From: Nonomuraea polychroma
GTDB lineage: Bacteria > Actinomycetota > Actinomycetes > Streptosporangiales > Streptosporangiaceae
NCBI RefSeq assembly: GCF_004011505.1
Contig: NZ_SAUN01000001.1
Location: 4,464,001-4,528,000 of the forward strand
Direction of reading: 5' to 3'
Length of the DNA stretch: 64,000 nt
The first letter of the stretch is position 1; each line of letters opens with the position of its first letter. Positions 36,005-44,245 of this stretch are shown here, in pieces. Position numbers and translations under genes: made by a program. The notes under the pieces were generated by a model that saw nothing but the letters and a program-made list of their open reading frames with translations, searched no databases and was not told the origin of the DNA.

Positions 36005-37888
36005 TTACGCGAGGGGGATCCAGACCCGCATCGCGCCACCGTCGCGGTTGTCCCACTGGAAGTAGGGGATGGCCGTCGCGGTCACGCTGGTGCTGGTCGC
36101 CAGGGGGGTGCCGGCGTACGGCAGTCCGCCGCGCGGCTGATTCACCACGACGGCGCCGATCTCGAGCAGTACCGTCCGGCCCACGCCGTCGATCTCGCGG
36201 GCGACGGGACGCGGCACGGCGCCGGGGGCGATCGCGAGGTCGTCCACCTCGGCGCCCTCGGGCTGGTCGGCCTGCTCGAAGCAGTAGACGAGCGGGCCGC
36301 GCTGCAGCGCCGCGCTGCCCCTGACCGCGTCGATCCGGTGGTGGGGGCGCATGAGCCTGGGCGTCATGTCGAGCCGCAGCTCGACGGTGTCGCCGGCGCG
36401 CCAGGCCGAGCGGCGGATGCGGAAATATCCGTCTTCGCCGGCCCGGGCGGGGCCGTCGTCGACGTACGTGGACTCGCTCCAGGACGGGATGCGCAGCGCG
36501 AGCTCCCAGTCGCCGGCCGGGGCCTCCTCCACCGTGATGCGCACGACTCCGTCCCAGGGGAAGTCGGTCTCCACGCGCAGGCGGGCGCCCGCCGCCTCGA
36601 TGCGGCCCGCCGCGTACTGGTGCAGCTGGAGGCCTGCGGCCGTCTCGGTGGCGAGGTACCCGCCGAGGGAGGCGACCAGGCGCATGATGTTCGGCGGGCA
36701 GCAGGCGCAGGCGAACCACTCCCTGCGCCGCCCCAGGTAGGCGTCCTCGACGAGGTCGTTCCTGCGCTGCAGCGGGTTGACGTAGAAGAAGCGGGTGCCG
36801 CCCGCGGAGGTGGAGGCGGCGAAGGCGTTGTAGAGGGTGCGCTCGATCAGGTCCGCGTACCGGCCGTGGCCGGTGGCCAGCAGCAGCCGCCAGTTCCAGT
36901 GGATGCTCGCGATCGCCGCGCAGCTCTCGCTGTAGGCGCGGTCGGAGGGCAGCTCGTAACGCTCGCCGAACGCCTCGCCGTCGTGGCGCGAGCCGTGGCC
37001 GCCGGTGATGTAGGTCTTGGTGGCGACCATGTCCTCCCAGCGGCGCACCGAGCACTCCAGCAGCGACTCGTCGCCCGTCTCCAGGTAGACGTCGACGACG
37101 CCGGCGTCGAGGTAGAGCTGGCGCACCGCGTGGCCGACCGGGGTGTCGGCCTCGCGCACCGGCAGGTGGTCCTGGGCGTAGAGCATGCCCATGCCGCTGT
37201 CGGGGATCAGGCCCTTGCCGCGGTTGTCGATCAGCTTGGCCGCCAGGTCGAGGTAAGTGCCCTCGCCCGTCAACCGGTACAGCTCGACCAGCGCGGTCTC
37301 GACCTCGGCGTGGCCGTCGATGCCGTCGTTGCCGCCGGTCAGGAACACCTCGACGAGGTGGTCGGCCAGGCGGCGGGCGATCGGCAGCAGGCTGTCGCCC
37401 ACGCCCGCGCGGGCGGCCGCCACCGCGGCCTGGAACAGGTGGCCGGCGCAGTACATCTCGTGGCTGTACTCCAGCTCGGCGTAGATCTTGTCCGGCTTGA
37501 CGACCTGGTAGTGCGAGTTGAGGTAGCCGTCGGGCCGCTGCGCCCTGGCCAGCACGGCCGACGCCTGCTCGATGAAGGCGGCGTAGCCGGGCTCCGGAGC
37601 GCGGACATGCTCCCATGCGACGGCCTCGAGTTGCTTGTAGAGATCCGAATCCTGGAACCGGTACCCCTGAAAGGGCCCGTCGCCCTCCCCCGCCCGAGCT
37701 CCGGCGCGCCGGAGGTTGGGCAGCGCGCCCGAGCGCTCCATCTGCTCCAGGCCCAGCGGGATGCTCGCCTCATGGTTGATCTCCTGCCACCGCGCGAGCG
37801 GCCCGCCGGTGATGACGGCGTCGTTGACGCCGATCGGCCGCAGCACGGCCCGGCTGGAGGGTACGGCGGGACCGGGGATCTGCTGCAT
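36005..37888 (-). CDS. GH127 beta-L-arabinofuranosidase
   Basis: The 627-residue protein lacks a signal peptide and matches GH127 (formerly DUF1680). The zinc-cysteine active site is visible as ACACCPPNIMRL, with Cys396 the likely nucleophile and Cys397 a zinc ligand. The Glu-x-Cys ligand pair is in AYSESCAAIASIHW. HGSRHDGEAFGERYELP is also typical. Characterised GH127 enzymes remove terminal beta-L-arabinofuranose from hydroxyproline-linked arabino-oligosaccharides of plant extensin. It heads the operon with a CUT1 importer and is divergent from a LacI gene. An operator-like element lies at 37917-37934. Confidence 0.92.
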   Translation of the reverse strand: MQQIPGPAVPSSRAVLRPIGVNDAVITGGPLARWQEINHEASIPLGLEQMERSGALPNLRRAGARAGEGDGPFQGYRFQDSDLYKQLEAVAWEHVRAPEPGYAAFIEQASAVLARAQRPDGYLNSHYQVVKPDKIYAELEYSHEMYCAGHLFQAAVAAARAGVGDSLLPIARRLADHLVEVFLTGGNDGIDGHAEVETALVELYRLTGEGTYLDLAAKLIDNRGKGLIPDSGMGMLYAQDHLPVREADTPVGHAVRQLYLDAGVVDVYLETGDESLLECSVRRWEDMVATKTYITGGHGSRHDGEAFGERYELPSDRAYSESCAAIASIHWNWRLLLATGHGRYADLIERTLYNAFAASTSAGGTRFFYVNPLQRRNDLVEDAYLGRRREWFACACCPPNIMRLVASLGGYLATETAAGLQLHQYAAGRIEAAGARLRVETDFPWDGVVRITVEEAPAGDWELALRIPSWSESTYVDDGPARAGEDGYFRIRRSAWRAGDTVELRLDMTPRLMRPHHRIDAVRGSAALQRGPLVYCFEQADQPEGAEVDDLAIAPGAVPRPVAREIDGVGRTVLLEIGAVVVNQPRGGLPYAGTPLATSTSVTATAIPYFQWDNRDGGAMRVWIPLA

Positions 37889-37916
37889 TGAGCTCCTGAC
37901 CTCGAATGAGAAAACT

Positions 37917-37934
37917 TGGGAATAGGTTTGCTCA
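37917..37934. promoter_or_regulatory. operator TGGGAATAGGTTTGCTCA for the adjacent LacI (copy 1)
   Basis: This 18-mer in the GH127/LacI divergent region matches a perfect-armed copy TGGGAAAAGGTATTCCCA at 39114-39131 in its left half and centre. Its right arm is imperfect. It lies 29 bases upstream of the GH127 start and 81 bases before the LacI TTG. Confidence 0.55.
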
Positions 37935-38014
37935 ATCGGAGGGTAAGGTGTGATACATCACTGGTCAAGAGCGAGACTGTGCGTGTCAGATCATGACCGC
38001 GAAAGGGGAGTCGG

Positions 38015-39046
38015 TTGGCCAACGCCTCCGAACGGACCGCGAAGAGCGTCACGATCAGGGACGTCGCGGCCGCGGCCGACGTGTCGATCGGCACCGCGTC
38101 CAAGGCGCTCAACGGCCGCGGCCGCATGCGCATCGAGACCCGCGACCGGGTGCTGGCCGCCGCCGAGCGGCTCGGCTTCCGGCCCAATCCGCTCGCCCAG
38201 GGCCTGCTGGCCGGCCGCACGTACACGGTGGGCCTGGTCACGGGCGACAGCTTCGGGCGCTTCAGCATCCCGGTGATGCTGGGCGCGGAGGACGCGCTGG
38301 GCGCCGGGCAGATCTCGGTGTTCATGTGCGACACGCGCGACGACCCGATCAGGGAACGCCACTACGTCGAGCGGCTGCTGGCCAGGCGCGTCGAGGGCAT
38401 CATCGTCACCGGCCGGCGCACCGAGCCGCGCCCCGGCATCGGCCGCGACCTGCCGGTGCCGGTCGTGTACGCGATGACGCAGTCCACCGACGAGTCCGAC
38501 GTGTCGATCATCCCGGACGACGAGGGCGGCGGCGCGCTGGCCGCCCGCCACCTGCTGGCGACGGGACGCACCCGCATCGGGCACGTCACGGGGCCGCAGC
38601 GGTTCCAGGCCGCGCGGCGGCGGGCGCACGGCCTGACCACGGCCCTGTCCGAGGCGGGGCTGGAGCCGGCGGGCGACATCCTGTTCGGGCAGTGGAGCGA
38701 GGAGTGGGGGCGGCAGGGCGCCGACGTGCTGCTGCACGCCGCGCCCGACGTGGACGCCGTGTTCTGCGGCAGCGACCAGATCGCCCGCGGGGTGGCCGAG
38801 ACGCTGCGCGAGCGGGGGCGCCGGGTGCCCGAGGACGTGGCGCTGGTGGGGTTCGACAACTGGGAGCCGATGGCGCTGGGCTGCCGGCCACCGCTGACGA
38901 CCGTGGACATGAACCTCGGCGAGATCGGCCGGCTGGCCGCACGGCACATTCTCGACGCCATCGCCGGCCAGCCGTCGGAGGGCGGGGTGACGATCGTCCC
39001 CGCAAGCCTGGTGCTGAGGGAGTCGACGCGGCGCGCTACCTCCTGA
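38015..39046 (+). CDS. LacI-family transcriptional repressor next to GH127
   Basis: The 343-residue protein has an HTH (TIRDVAAAADVSIGTASKAL, with NGRGRMRIETRDRV) different from the two LacI paralogs at 13257 and 26250, and a full effector domain (GLVTGDSFGRFSIPVMLGAE, ALVGFDNWEPMALGCRPPLT). The start is TTG 38015, chosen because AAAGGGGAG precedes it at five bases. It is divergent from the GH127 operon and lies upstream of two secreted peptidase genes, and both sides carry similar TGGGAA operators. Confidence 0.9.
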   Translation: MANASERTAKSVTIRDVAAAADVSIGTASKALNGRGRMRIETRDRVLAAAERLGFRPNPLAQGLLAGRTYTVGLVTGDSFGRFSIPVMLGAEDALGAGQISVFMCDTRDDPIRERHYVERLLARRVEGIIVTGRRTEPRPGIGRDLPVPVVYAMTQSTDESDVSIIPDDEGGGALAARHLLATGRTRIGHVTGPQRFQAARRRAHGLTTALSEAGLEPAGDILFGQWSEEWGRQGADVLLHAAPDVDAVFCGSDQIARGVAETLRERGRRVPEDVALVGFDNWEPMALGCRPPLTTVDMNLGEIGRLAARHILDAIAGQPSEGGVTIVPASLVLRESTRRATS

Positions 39047-39065
39047 CGCCTTTACGTTGTAGATC
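39047..39065. repeat. 19-bp element CGCCTTTACGTTGTAGATC, copy 2
   Basis: Exact copy of 7795-7813. It starts at the base after the LacI stop codon and lies 90 bases upstream of the peptidase start at 39155. Confidence 0.5.
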
Positions 39066-39113
39066 GTCAAGTCCGGTGATTGACCGGTGCTGTGTTACAC
39101 CTTACTGTGCGCG

Positions 39114-39131
39114 TGGGAAAAGGTATTCCCA
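39114..39131. promoter_or_regulatory. operator TGGGAAAAGGTATTCCCA (copy 2)
   Basis: Palindrome with 6-base arms TGGGAA/TTCCCA and a 6-base centre, 24 bases before the peptidase start codon. It resembles the element at 37917 upstream of GH127, so the LacI at 38015 probably controls the peptidase operon too. Confidence 0.65.
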
Positions 39132-39154
39132 AATCCTTTGGTGGAGGAGTCCCG

Positions 39155-41080
39155 ATGAACCGTGGGTTCCGCCGCACGCGTCTGTCCGTAGCGGCGCTCT
39201 TATGCAGCTCCTTACTCACCGGCGTGCCGCAGGCCGCGCACGCCGCCCCCACCGCCCAGGTCGTCGACATGTTCGGCAGGACCGTCAACGACTACGGCGT
39301 CAAGCTCGTCGACTGGCAGGGCTACCTGGCCAATCCCTACGTCGAGCTGACCGTCAAACCCCCGCCCGAGGTGCGCTACCCGGTCACCGTCGACCTGAAG
39401 GCCGAGGGCACCTCCAGGCTCATGATGGACCTGCCGAGCCGGCTCACCGCGACCGGCGCGACGAAGACGCTGTCCTTCGCCGGCGCCGCCGAGCAGAAGA
39501 CGTTCAAGCTGGCGATCCACTCCAAACGCGGCCCGGGTCCGGATGAAAGTTACACGCTCCGGCTGAACGTCAGGGACGCCGGCGGCACGACGTACCAGCA
39601 GTCCCTGCCGATCCGGGTGCAGCAGGACGAGAAGACCGCGCTGCAGCCGACCCTCCCGATCACCTTCGACTACCGCTTCGACACCATCACCGGCTACTTC
39701 AACGACGCCGCCTTCCGGACGGCGTCGGAGGAGGCGGTCAAGGACTGGTTCCGGTTCTTCGACATGCAGCCGTTCGACACCGTCGCGGCCGGGGCGGAGC
39801 CGAACCACCTGCCGGGCAACGACTGGCAGAACACGATCAACGTCACCAACCAGTCCGCCTACAACGGCATGTACGTGTTCTTCCGCGGCATCCAGACCCC
39901 GTACTCGACCGGTTACCCGGCCGGCAACGGCCGCTACAGCACCCGGGGCGGCCAGCAGCTCCCCGGCCCGCTGCACCGCTCCACCGCGATGATCTTCGAG
40001 TACGACGAGGCGAACAAGCAGCTGTTCACCTCCCTGGCCGACGAGGACTGGTACAGGACGGAGATCCAGGGCTCGGTGCTCGACGTGCACGGCCTGGTCA
40101 TGCACGAGTACGGCCACGCGGTCGCCTTCCACAGCGACTGGGCCGGCATGCGCTCCTACGTGCAGGGCGGCGGCAACGACCCCGACGTGGTCGCCTACCA
40201 GGGGTACGCCGTGCCGCTCGACAGCAGCTACCACATCCCCGGCGAGCAGCGTTACTGGGACCGCCTCAGCGGTCAGAGCGGCGGCTGGACGCACCTGTTC
40301 CCCACCCGCCGCTGGATGCTCACCAAGCTGGCCCTGCTGGTGGCCGAGAACGCCGGCTGGAAGCTCAACCGCAACCTCACCCCGTTCCTGCCGCCGTCCA
40401 TCGTCACCACCTCGCTCCCCCAGGCCACGCCGGGCGCCGCCTACCAGCACGCGCTGGAGGCCAAGGGTGGTGTGCCGTTCTACGACTGGCAGGTCACGAG
40501 CGGTTCGCTGCCGGCCGGGCTGAGCCTCGACCGCTTCACCGGCGCCATCACCGGCACGCCGACGACCGCGGGCTCGTCCACGTTCACCGTCCAGCTCCGC
40601 GACTACGACCGGCTCAGCACGCCGGTGACCAGGACGTTCACCCTCAACGTCGGGGCCGGGCCGGCGAACCTCGCGCGCAGCGCCACGCCGTCGGCCTCGT
40701 ACACCTCCCCGTGGGAGAGCGTCGCGGCGATCAACGACGGCATCGACCCGCCGCGCTCCAACGACACCGTCAACCGCCGCTGGGGCACCTGGCCGCAGAC
40801 CGGCGCGCAATGGGCCGAGCTGACCTGGCCGTCGGCGCAGACGATCAGATCCGCCGACGTGTACTTCTTCGACGACGGCGGCGGGGTGCGGCTGCCCGCC
40901 TCCTGGAAGCTGCAGTACTGGACCGGCAGCGCCTACGCCGACATCCCCGGCACCTATCCCACCGCGCTCAACGCCTACAACCGGGTGACGTTCACCCCCG
41001 TGACCACGACCAGGCTCCGGGTCGCACTGCAGAGCGGCCAGGCCTCGGTCGGGCTGCTGGAAGTGAAGGCGAACTCCTAG
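39155..41080 (+). CDS. secreted HEYGH zinc metallopeptidase with Ig-like and discoidin-like domains
   Basis: The 641-residue protein has a signal peptide (MNRGFRRTRLSVAALLCSSL, cut near AHA). A beta-rich N-terminal domain of about 170 residues precedes a metallopeptidase-type domain with H317-EYG-H321 (VMHEYGHAVAFHSDW). A putative Ig (He_PIG) domain follows (LPAGLSLDRFTGAITGTPTT), then a C-terminal discoidin-like domain (NLARSATPSASYTSPWESVA to VGLLEVKA). ATG 39155 has GGAGGAG ahead; an in-frame start at 39080 would destroy the signal peptide. No named peptidase family is certain. It is the first gene of a two-gene unit with its paralog. Confidence 0.75.
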   Translation: MNRGFRRTRLSVAALLCSSLLTGVPQAAHAAPTAQVVDMFGRTVNDYGVKLVDWQGYLANPYVELTVKPPPEVRYPVTVDLKAEGTSRLMMDLPSRLTATGATKTLSFAGAAEQKTFKLAIHSKRGPGPDESYTLRLNVRDAGGTTYQQSLPIRVQQDEKTALQPTLPITFDYRFDTITGYFNDAAFRTASEEAVKDWFRFFDMQPFDTVAAGAEPNHLPGNDWQNTINVTNQSAYNGMYVFFRGIQTPYSTGYPAGNGRYSTRGGQQLPGPLHRSTAMIFEYDEANKQLFTSLADEDWYRTEIQGSVLDVHGLVMHEYGHAVAFHSDWAGMRSYVQGGGNDPDVVAYQGYAVPLDSSYHIPGEQRYWDRLSGQSGGWTHLFPTRRWMLTKLALLVAENAGWKLNRNLTPFLPPSIVTTSLPQATPGAAYQHALEAKGGVPFYDWQVTSGSLPAGLSLDRFTGAITGTPTTAGSSTFTVQLRDYDRLSTPVTRTFTLNVGAGPANLARSATPSASYTSPWESVAAINDGIDPPRSNDTVNRRWGTWPQTGAQWAELTWPSAQTIRSADVYFFDDGGGVRLPASWKLQYWTGSAYADIPGTYPTALNAYNRVTFTPVTTTRLRVALQSGQASVGLLEVKANS

Positions 41081-41090
41081 AAAGGCTTCC

Positions 41091-42590
41091 ATGAGGAAGG
41101 TCACGATGTTCGGCGCGCTCGCCGCCCTGGCGGGCGCGCTGTCCCTCCCCTCCCCCAGCCTCGCCGCCCCGAAGGAGGCGCCCGCGCTGGAGGTGTACGA
41201 CATCTTCTTCCGCAAGGTCAACGACTACGGCGTGCAGCTCGTGGACTGGCAGGGCTACCTCGCCAACCCGTACGTGGAGCTGACCGTCCGGGCGCCGCGG
41301 GTGCCCGGCATCACCTATCCGCTCAAGGTGGAGCTGCATGCCAAGGGCACCTCCCGGCTGATGTTCAACATGCCGAGCGAGCTGACCGCCACCGGCGCGA
41401 CCAAGTCCTTCACCTTGACCGGGCCGTACGACCGGGAGGTCGTGCGGCTGGCCATCCACTCCAAGCAGGGCGCGGGCAGCGACGAGCTGCACCAGTGGGT
41501 CATGAAGACCACTGACGCGACCGGCGCCAAACGCACCCAGACCATGCCGATCCGGGTGCAGCAGGACGAGAAGACGCCGCTCGAGCCCACCATCCCCATC
41601 GACTTCGACTACCGGTACGACACCATCACCGGCTACTTCTCCGACCCCGCCGTGCGCAAGGCGGCCGAGCGGGCGGTGAAGAACTGGTTCGCCTTCTTCG
41701 ATCTGGAGCCGTTCGACGCGGTCCCGGCCGGCGACGAGGTGAACCGGCTGCCGGGCAACGACTGGCAGAACGAGGTCGAGGCCACCAACGCCAAGCCGTA
41801 CAACGGCATGTACGTGTGGTTCCGCGGCATCCAGACGCCGTACTCGACCGGCTATCCCACGGTCAACGGCAAGTTCCACACCCAGAACGGCAAGCCGACC
41901 CCGTACCACCGCTCGACCAGCATGATCCTGGAGTACGACGAGCAGCTCATGAAGTTGTTCACGTCCCTGGAGGACGAGGACTGGTACAAGACCGACCTCG
42001 GCCAGTACATCGACGTGCAGGGCCTGGTCATGCACGAGTACGGCCACGCGGTCGCCTTCCACAGCGACTGGAGGGGCATGGCCGACTACGTCGCCTCCAA
42101 GGGCAGGGACGACCAGGACGTCATCGACTACCAGGGTTACCCGGTGCCGCTGGACACCAGCTATCACGTGCCCGGCGACGAGCCGTACTGGGACCGGCTC
42201 AGCGGCCAGAACGGCGGCTGGCGCCACCACTTCCCGACCCGGCGGTGGGAGCTGACCAAGCTGACGCTGCTGATCGCGGAGGCCGCCGGCTGGAAGCTCA
42301 ACCGGAACCTGACCCCGTTCCTCAAGCCCTCGATCGAGACCTCCTCGCTGCCCGCGGCGACCAGCGGGGCCGCCTACGACCAGCGGCTCAGGGCCAAGGG
42401 CGGCGTGCCGTTCTACGACTGGCAGGTCGTGCGCGGCGCGCTGCCCGACGGGCTGAGCCTCGACCGGTTCACCGGGGCCGTCACCGGCACGCCGGCGAAG
42501 GCGGGCTCCTACAAGGTCACCGTCCAGCTCAGGGACTACGACAAGCAGAGCACCCCCGTCACCCGTGAGTACACGCTCACGGTGAACTGA
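41091..42590 (+). CDS. secreted HEYGH zinc metallopeptidase, shorter paralog
   Basis: The 499-residue protein is colinear with the preceding gene from VYDIFFRKVNDYGVQLVDWQ through the Ig-like domain (LPDGLSLDRFTGAVTGTPAK), but stops before a discoidin domain. The zinc motif H315-EYG-H (VMHEYGHAVAFHSDW) is kept. Most of the catalytic domain is identical or conservatively changed, so the pair arose by tandem duplication. The 10-base gap and AAAGG before the ATG indicate one transcript. A strong terminator follows. Confidence 0.75.
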   Translation: MRKVTMFGALAALAGALSLPSPSLAAPKEAPALEVYDIFFRKVNDYGVQLVDWQGYLANPYVELTVRAPRVPGITYPLKVELHAKGTSRLMFNMPSELTATGATKSFTLTGPYDREVVRLAIHSKQGAGSDELHQWVMKTTDATGAKRTQTMPIRVQQDEKTPLEPTIPIDFDYRYDTITGYFSDPAVRKAAERAVKNWFAFFDLEPFDAVPAGDEVNRLPGNDWQNEVEATNAKPYNGMYVWFRGIQTPYSTGYPTVNGKFHTQNGKPTPYHRSTSMILEYDEQLMKLFTSLEDEDWYKTDLGQYIDVQGLVMHEYGHAVAFHSDWRGMADYVASKGRDDQDVIDYQGYPVPLDTSYHVPGDEPYWDRLSGQNGGWRHHFPTRRWELTKLTLLIAEAAGWKLNRNLTPFLKPSIETSSLPAATSGAAYDQRLRAKGGVPFYDWQVVRGALPDGLSLDRFTGAVTGTPAKAGSYKVTVQLRDYDKQSTPVTREYTLTVN

Positions 42591-42597
42591 CGCGGCC

Positions 42598-42631
42598 GAG
42601 GGCCGGCCGTCTGACCTGACGGCCGGCCCTC
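42598..42631. terminator. strong hairpin terminator between convergent genes
   Basis: A perfect 14-bp stem (42598-42611 with 42618-42631) and 6-base loop lies seven bases after the peptidase stop and just before the stop of the facing gene. It can end transcription from both sides. Confidence 0.85.
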
Positions 42632-42638
42632 GTCGTGC

Positions 42639-43889
42639 TCAGAGGCCGTAGCGGCTCTTCAGGTGCCGCCACCAGTCGCGGAACATCCACGCGTCGAACT
42701 CCGTGATCGACGACGCGCTGCCCGCCTTCATGAGGAAGCAGCACTGGCCGGTCGGCGTCCAGTCGTAGAAGTCGTCCAGGCCGAACGAGTGGCCCATTTC
42801 ATGCAGCAGGATGTGAATGTTGTCGGCGTTGAGGTTGTTCATGTAGTACTCGCTGCCGATCCGCTGCCCCCAGTCGCCACCGGCGCCGCCGCCGAAGCCC
42901 GCGGTGAGCCAGAGCGACATGTCGTAGTGGTGCGACGCGCCGCCCGGGCAGTTGGGGTAGGTGCCGTTCTGGTTGAAGAAGCGGCCGCACGGCTCGGCGC
43001 ACTGCGGCGCGTTCTCGCGGATGTTGTTGACGTAGATGTCGACGGAGGTGTCGCTCCACTGGAGCTGGGCGCGGTCGCGCACGGCCCAGCCGACCACCTT
43101 CACCGGCACGTTCGTGTACGGCCAGCCGTTGTGGCCGACCATGACGTCCATCCACTTCTTGAACTGGCGGGCCAGCGTGGCGTGGATCTGGTCACGCTGG
43201 GCGGCCGTCACCGTGGCGCTGGAGTCCCAGCGCACGCAGTAGTTGATCGAGCCGCCGTTGGCCATGATCTGGTCCCAGCCGTAGTTCCGGAACCCGTACA
43301 GGTTGGGGTACGTGCTCTCCTGGTGCTGCCACACCTCGTTGAGCGGGGTGACGAGGTGGGCGGGCGGGTTCCAGCCGCTCGGGCCGGGGTTCGAGTCGGG
43401 CGCCCACGCCCTGACCTCCAGCAGCCCGACCGACGCCTGGCCGCTGTTCAGGACGACGCGCAGCCGCGTGGTGCTGATCTGCGAGAACGTGACCGTGTTG
43501 TAGGCGTTGACCGCGATCGGGTACGTGCCGGGGATGTCGGCATAGGCGCTGCCGGTCCAGCGCTGGAGCTTCCAGGAGGCGGGCACGCGCACGCCGCCTC
43601 CGTCGTCGAAGAAGTACACGTCGGCCGACCTGATGGTCTGGGCCGAGGTCCAGGTCAGCTCGGCCCACTGGGTTCCGGTGTTGGGCCAGGTGCCCCAGCG
43701 GCGGTTGACGGTGTCGTTGGAGCGCGGCGGGTCGATGCCGTCGTTGATCGCCGCGACGCTCTCCCACGGGGAGGTGTACGAGGCCGACGGCGTCGCCGAC
43801 CTGGCCACGTTCGTGTCGGCCAGGGCGCTCTGGACGGGGAAGAAGAAGGAGATGATCAGGAGGAGGGGCAGGATTGCCAAGCGTTTCAT
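42639..43889 (-). CDS. secreted metzincin-type peptidase with N-terminal discoidin-like domain
   Basis: The 416-residue protein has a signal peptide (MKRLAILPLLLIISFFFPVQ), then a discoidin-like domain (residues about 30-160) nearly identical to the C-terminal domain of the 39155 protein. A peptidase-type domain follows, with HEMGHSFGLDD: H363, E364, H367 and D373 form the HExxHxxGxxD pattern seen in snapalysin-like metzincins. A downstream Met (CCFLMKAG) could be the Met-turn. The catalytic part is unrelated in sequence to the two HEYGH peptidases. A GGGAGATCTCCC palindrome covers its ribosome-binding site and a GCGC-centred LacI-type operator lies close upstream. Confidence 0.75.
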   Translation of the reverse strand: MKRLAILPLLLIISFFFPVQSALADTNVARSATPSASYTSPWESVAAINDGIDPPRSNDTVNRRWGTWPNTGTQWAELTWTSAQTIRSADVYFFDDGGGVRVPASWKLQRWTGSAYADIPGTYPIAVNAYNTVTFSQISTTRLRVVLNSGQASVGLLEVRAWAPDSNPGPSGWNPPAHLVTPLNEVWQHQESTYPNLYGFRNYGWDQIMANGGSINYCVRWDSSATVTAAQRDQIHATLARQFKKWMDVMVGHNGWPYTNVPVKVVGWAVRDRAQLQWSDTSVDIYVNNIRENAPQCAEPCGRFFNQNGTYPNCPGGASHHYDMSLWLTAGFGGGAGGDWGQRIGSEYYMNNLNADNIHILLHEMGHSFGLDDFYDWTPTGQCCFLMKAGSASSITEFDAWMFRDWWRHLKSRYGL

Positions 43890-43901
43890 GGGAGATCTCC
43901 C
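43890..43901 (-). promoter_or_regulatory. palindrome GGGAGATCTCCC covering the ribosome-binding site
   Basis: A perfect 12-bp palindrome directly abuts the ATG of the 42639-43889 gene; its GGGAGA part is the only ribosome-binding site candidate. In RNA it could fold and hide that site, or it could be a protein-binding site. Confidence 0.5.
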
Positions 43902-43903
43902 GT

Positions 43904-43915
43904 GGTAGCGCTAAC
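43904..43915. promoter_or_regulatory. LacI-type operator GGTAGCGCTAAC
   Basis: Near-perfect dyad around GCGC, 15 bases upstream of the secreted peptidase. A second GCGC-centred element (GCAAGCGCTTTCC, 44029-44041) lies further up. The 356-base gap 43890-44245 holds these two elements; I see no gene in the rest. The cognate regulator is not identifiable in the window. Confidence 0.5.
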
Positions 43916-44028
43916 ATTCGCTGACGAGCACGTACCAAGCGCCACCGTCGCGAGCAGGCGGCGCCGGCCGCGCCGGGACTGGGATTGAATTGTCGAGGCC
44001 GCTCTCTGCCTTTCCGCGCCTGGTGAAG

Positions 44029-44041
44029 CAAGCGCTTTCCC
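44029..44041. promoter_or_regulatory. second GCGC-centred LacI-type element
   Basis: AAGCGCTT core with A/G-rich flanks resembles LacI-family operators. It is about 140 bases upstream of the peptidase gene and could act with the element at 43904. Confidence 0.4.
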
Positions 44042-44245
44042 ATCGGTCGGACGAGCACCCGTTCCGGAATGAGTGGAAAGGACAGCCTGATGAGGGCACG
44101 GCTGTCCCTGTTCGGGCTTTGATCGCACGAGCAGCGACAGCCGTCAACCGGAACGCGCCGGTCCGGGGCCTCGACCTGCGGCTCACCGGTGAAAGTTTCA
44201 CCGAGCCGCCGAGATCGCCGGACGCCCTCCGCGGGTGGTGCGGCG

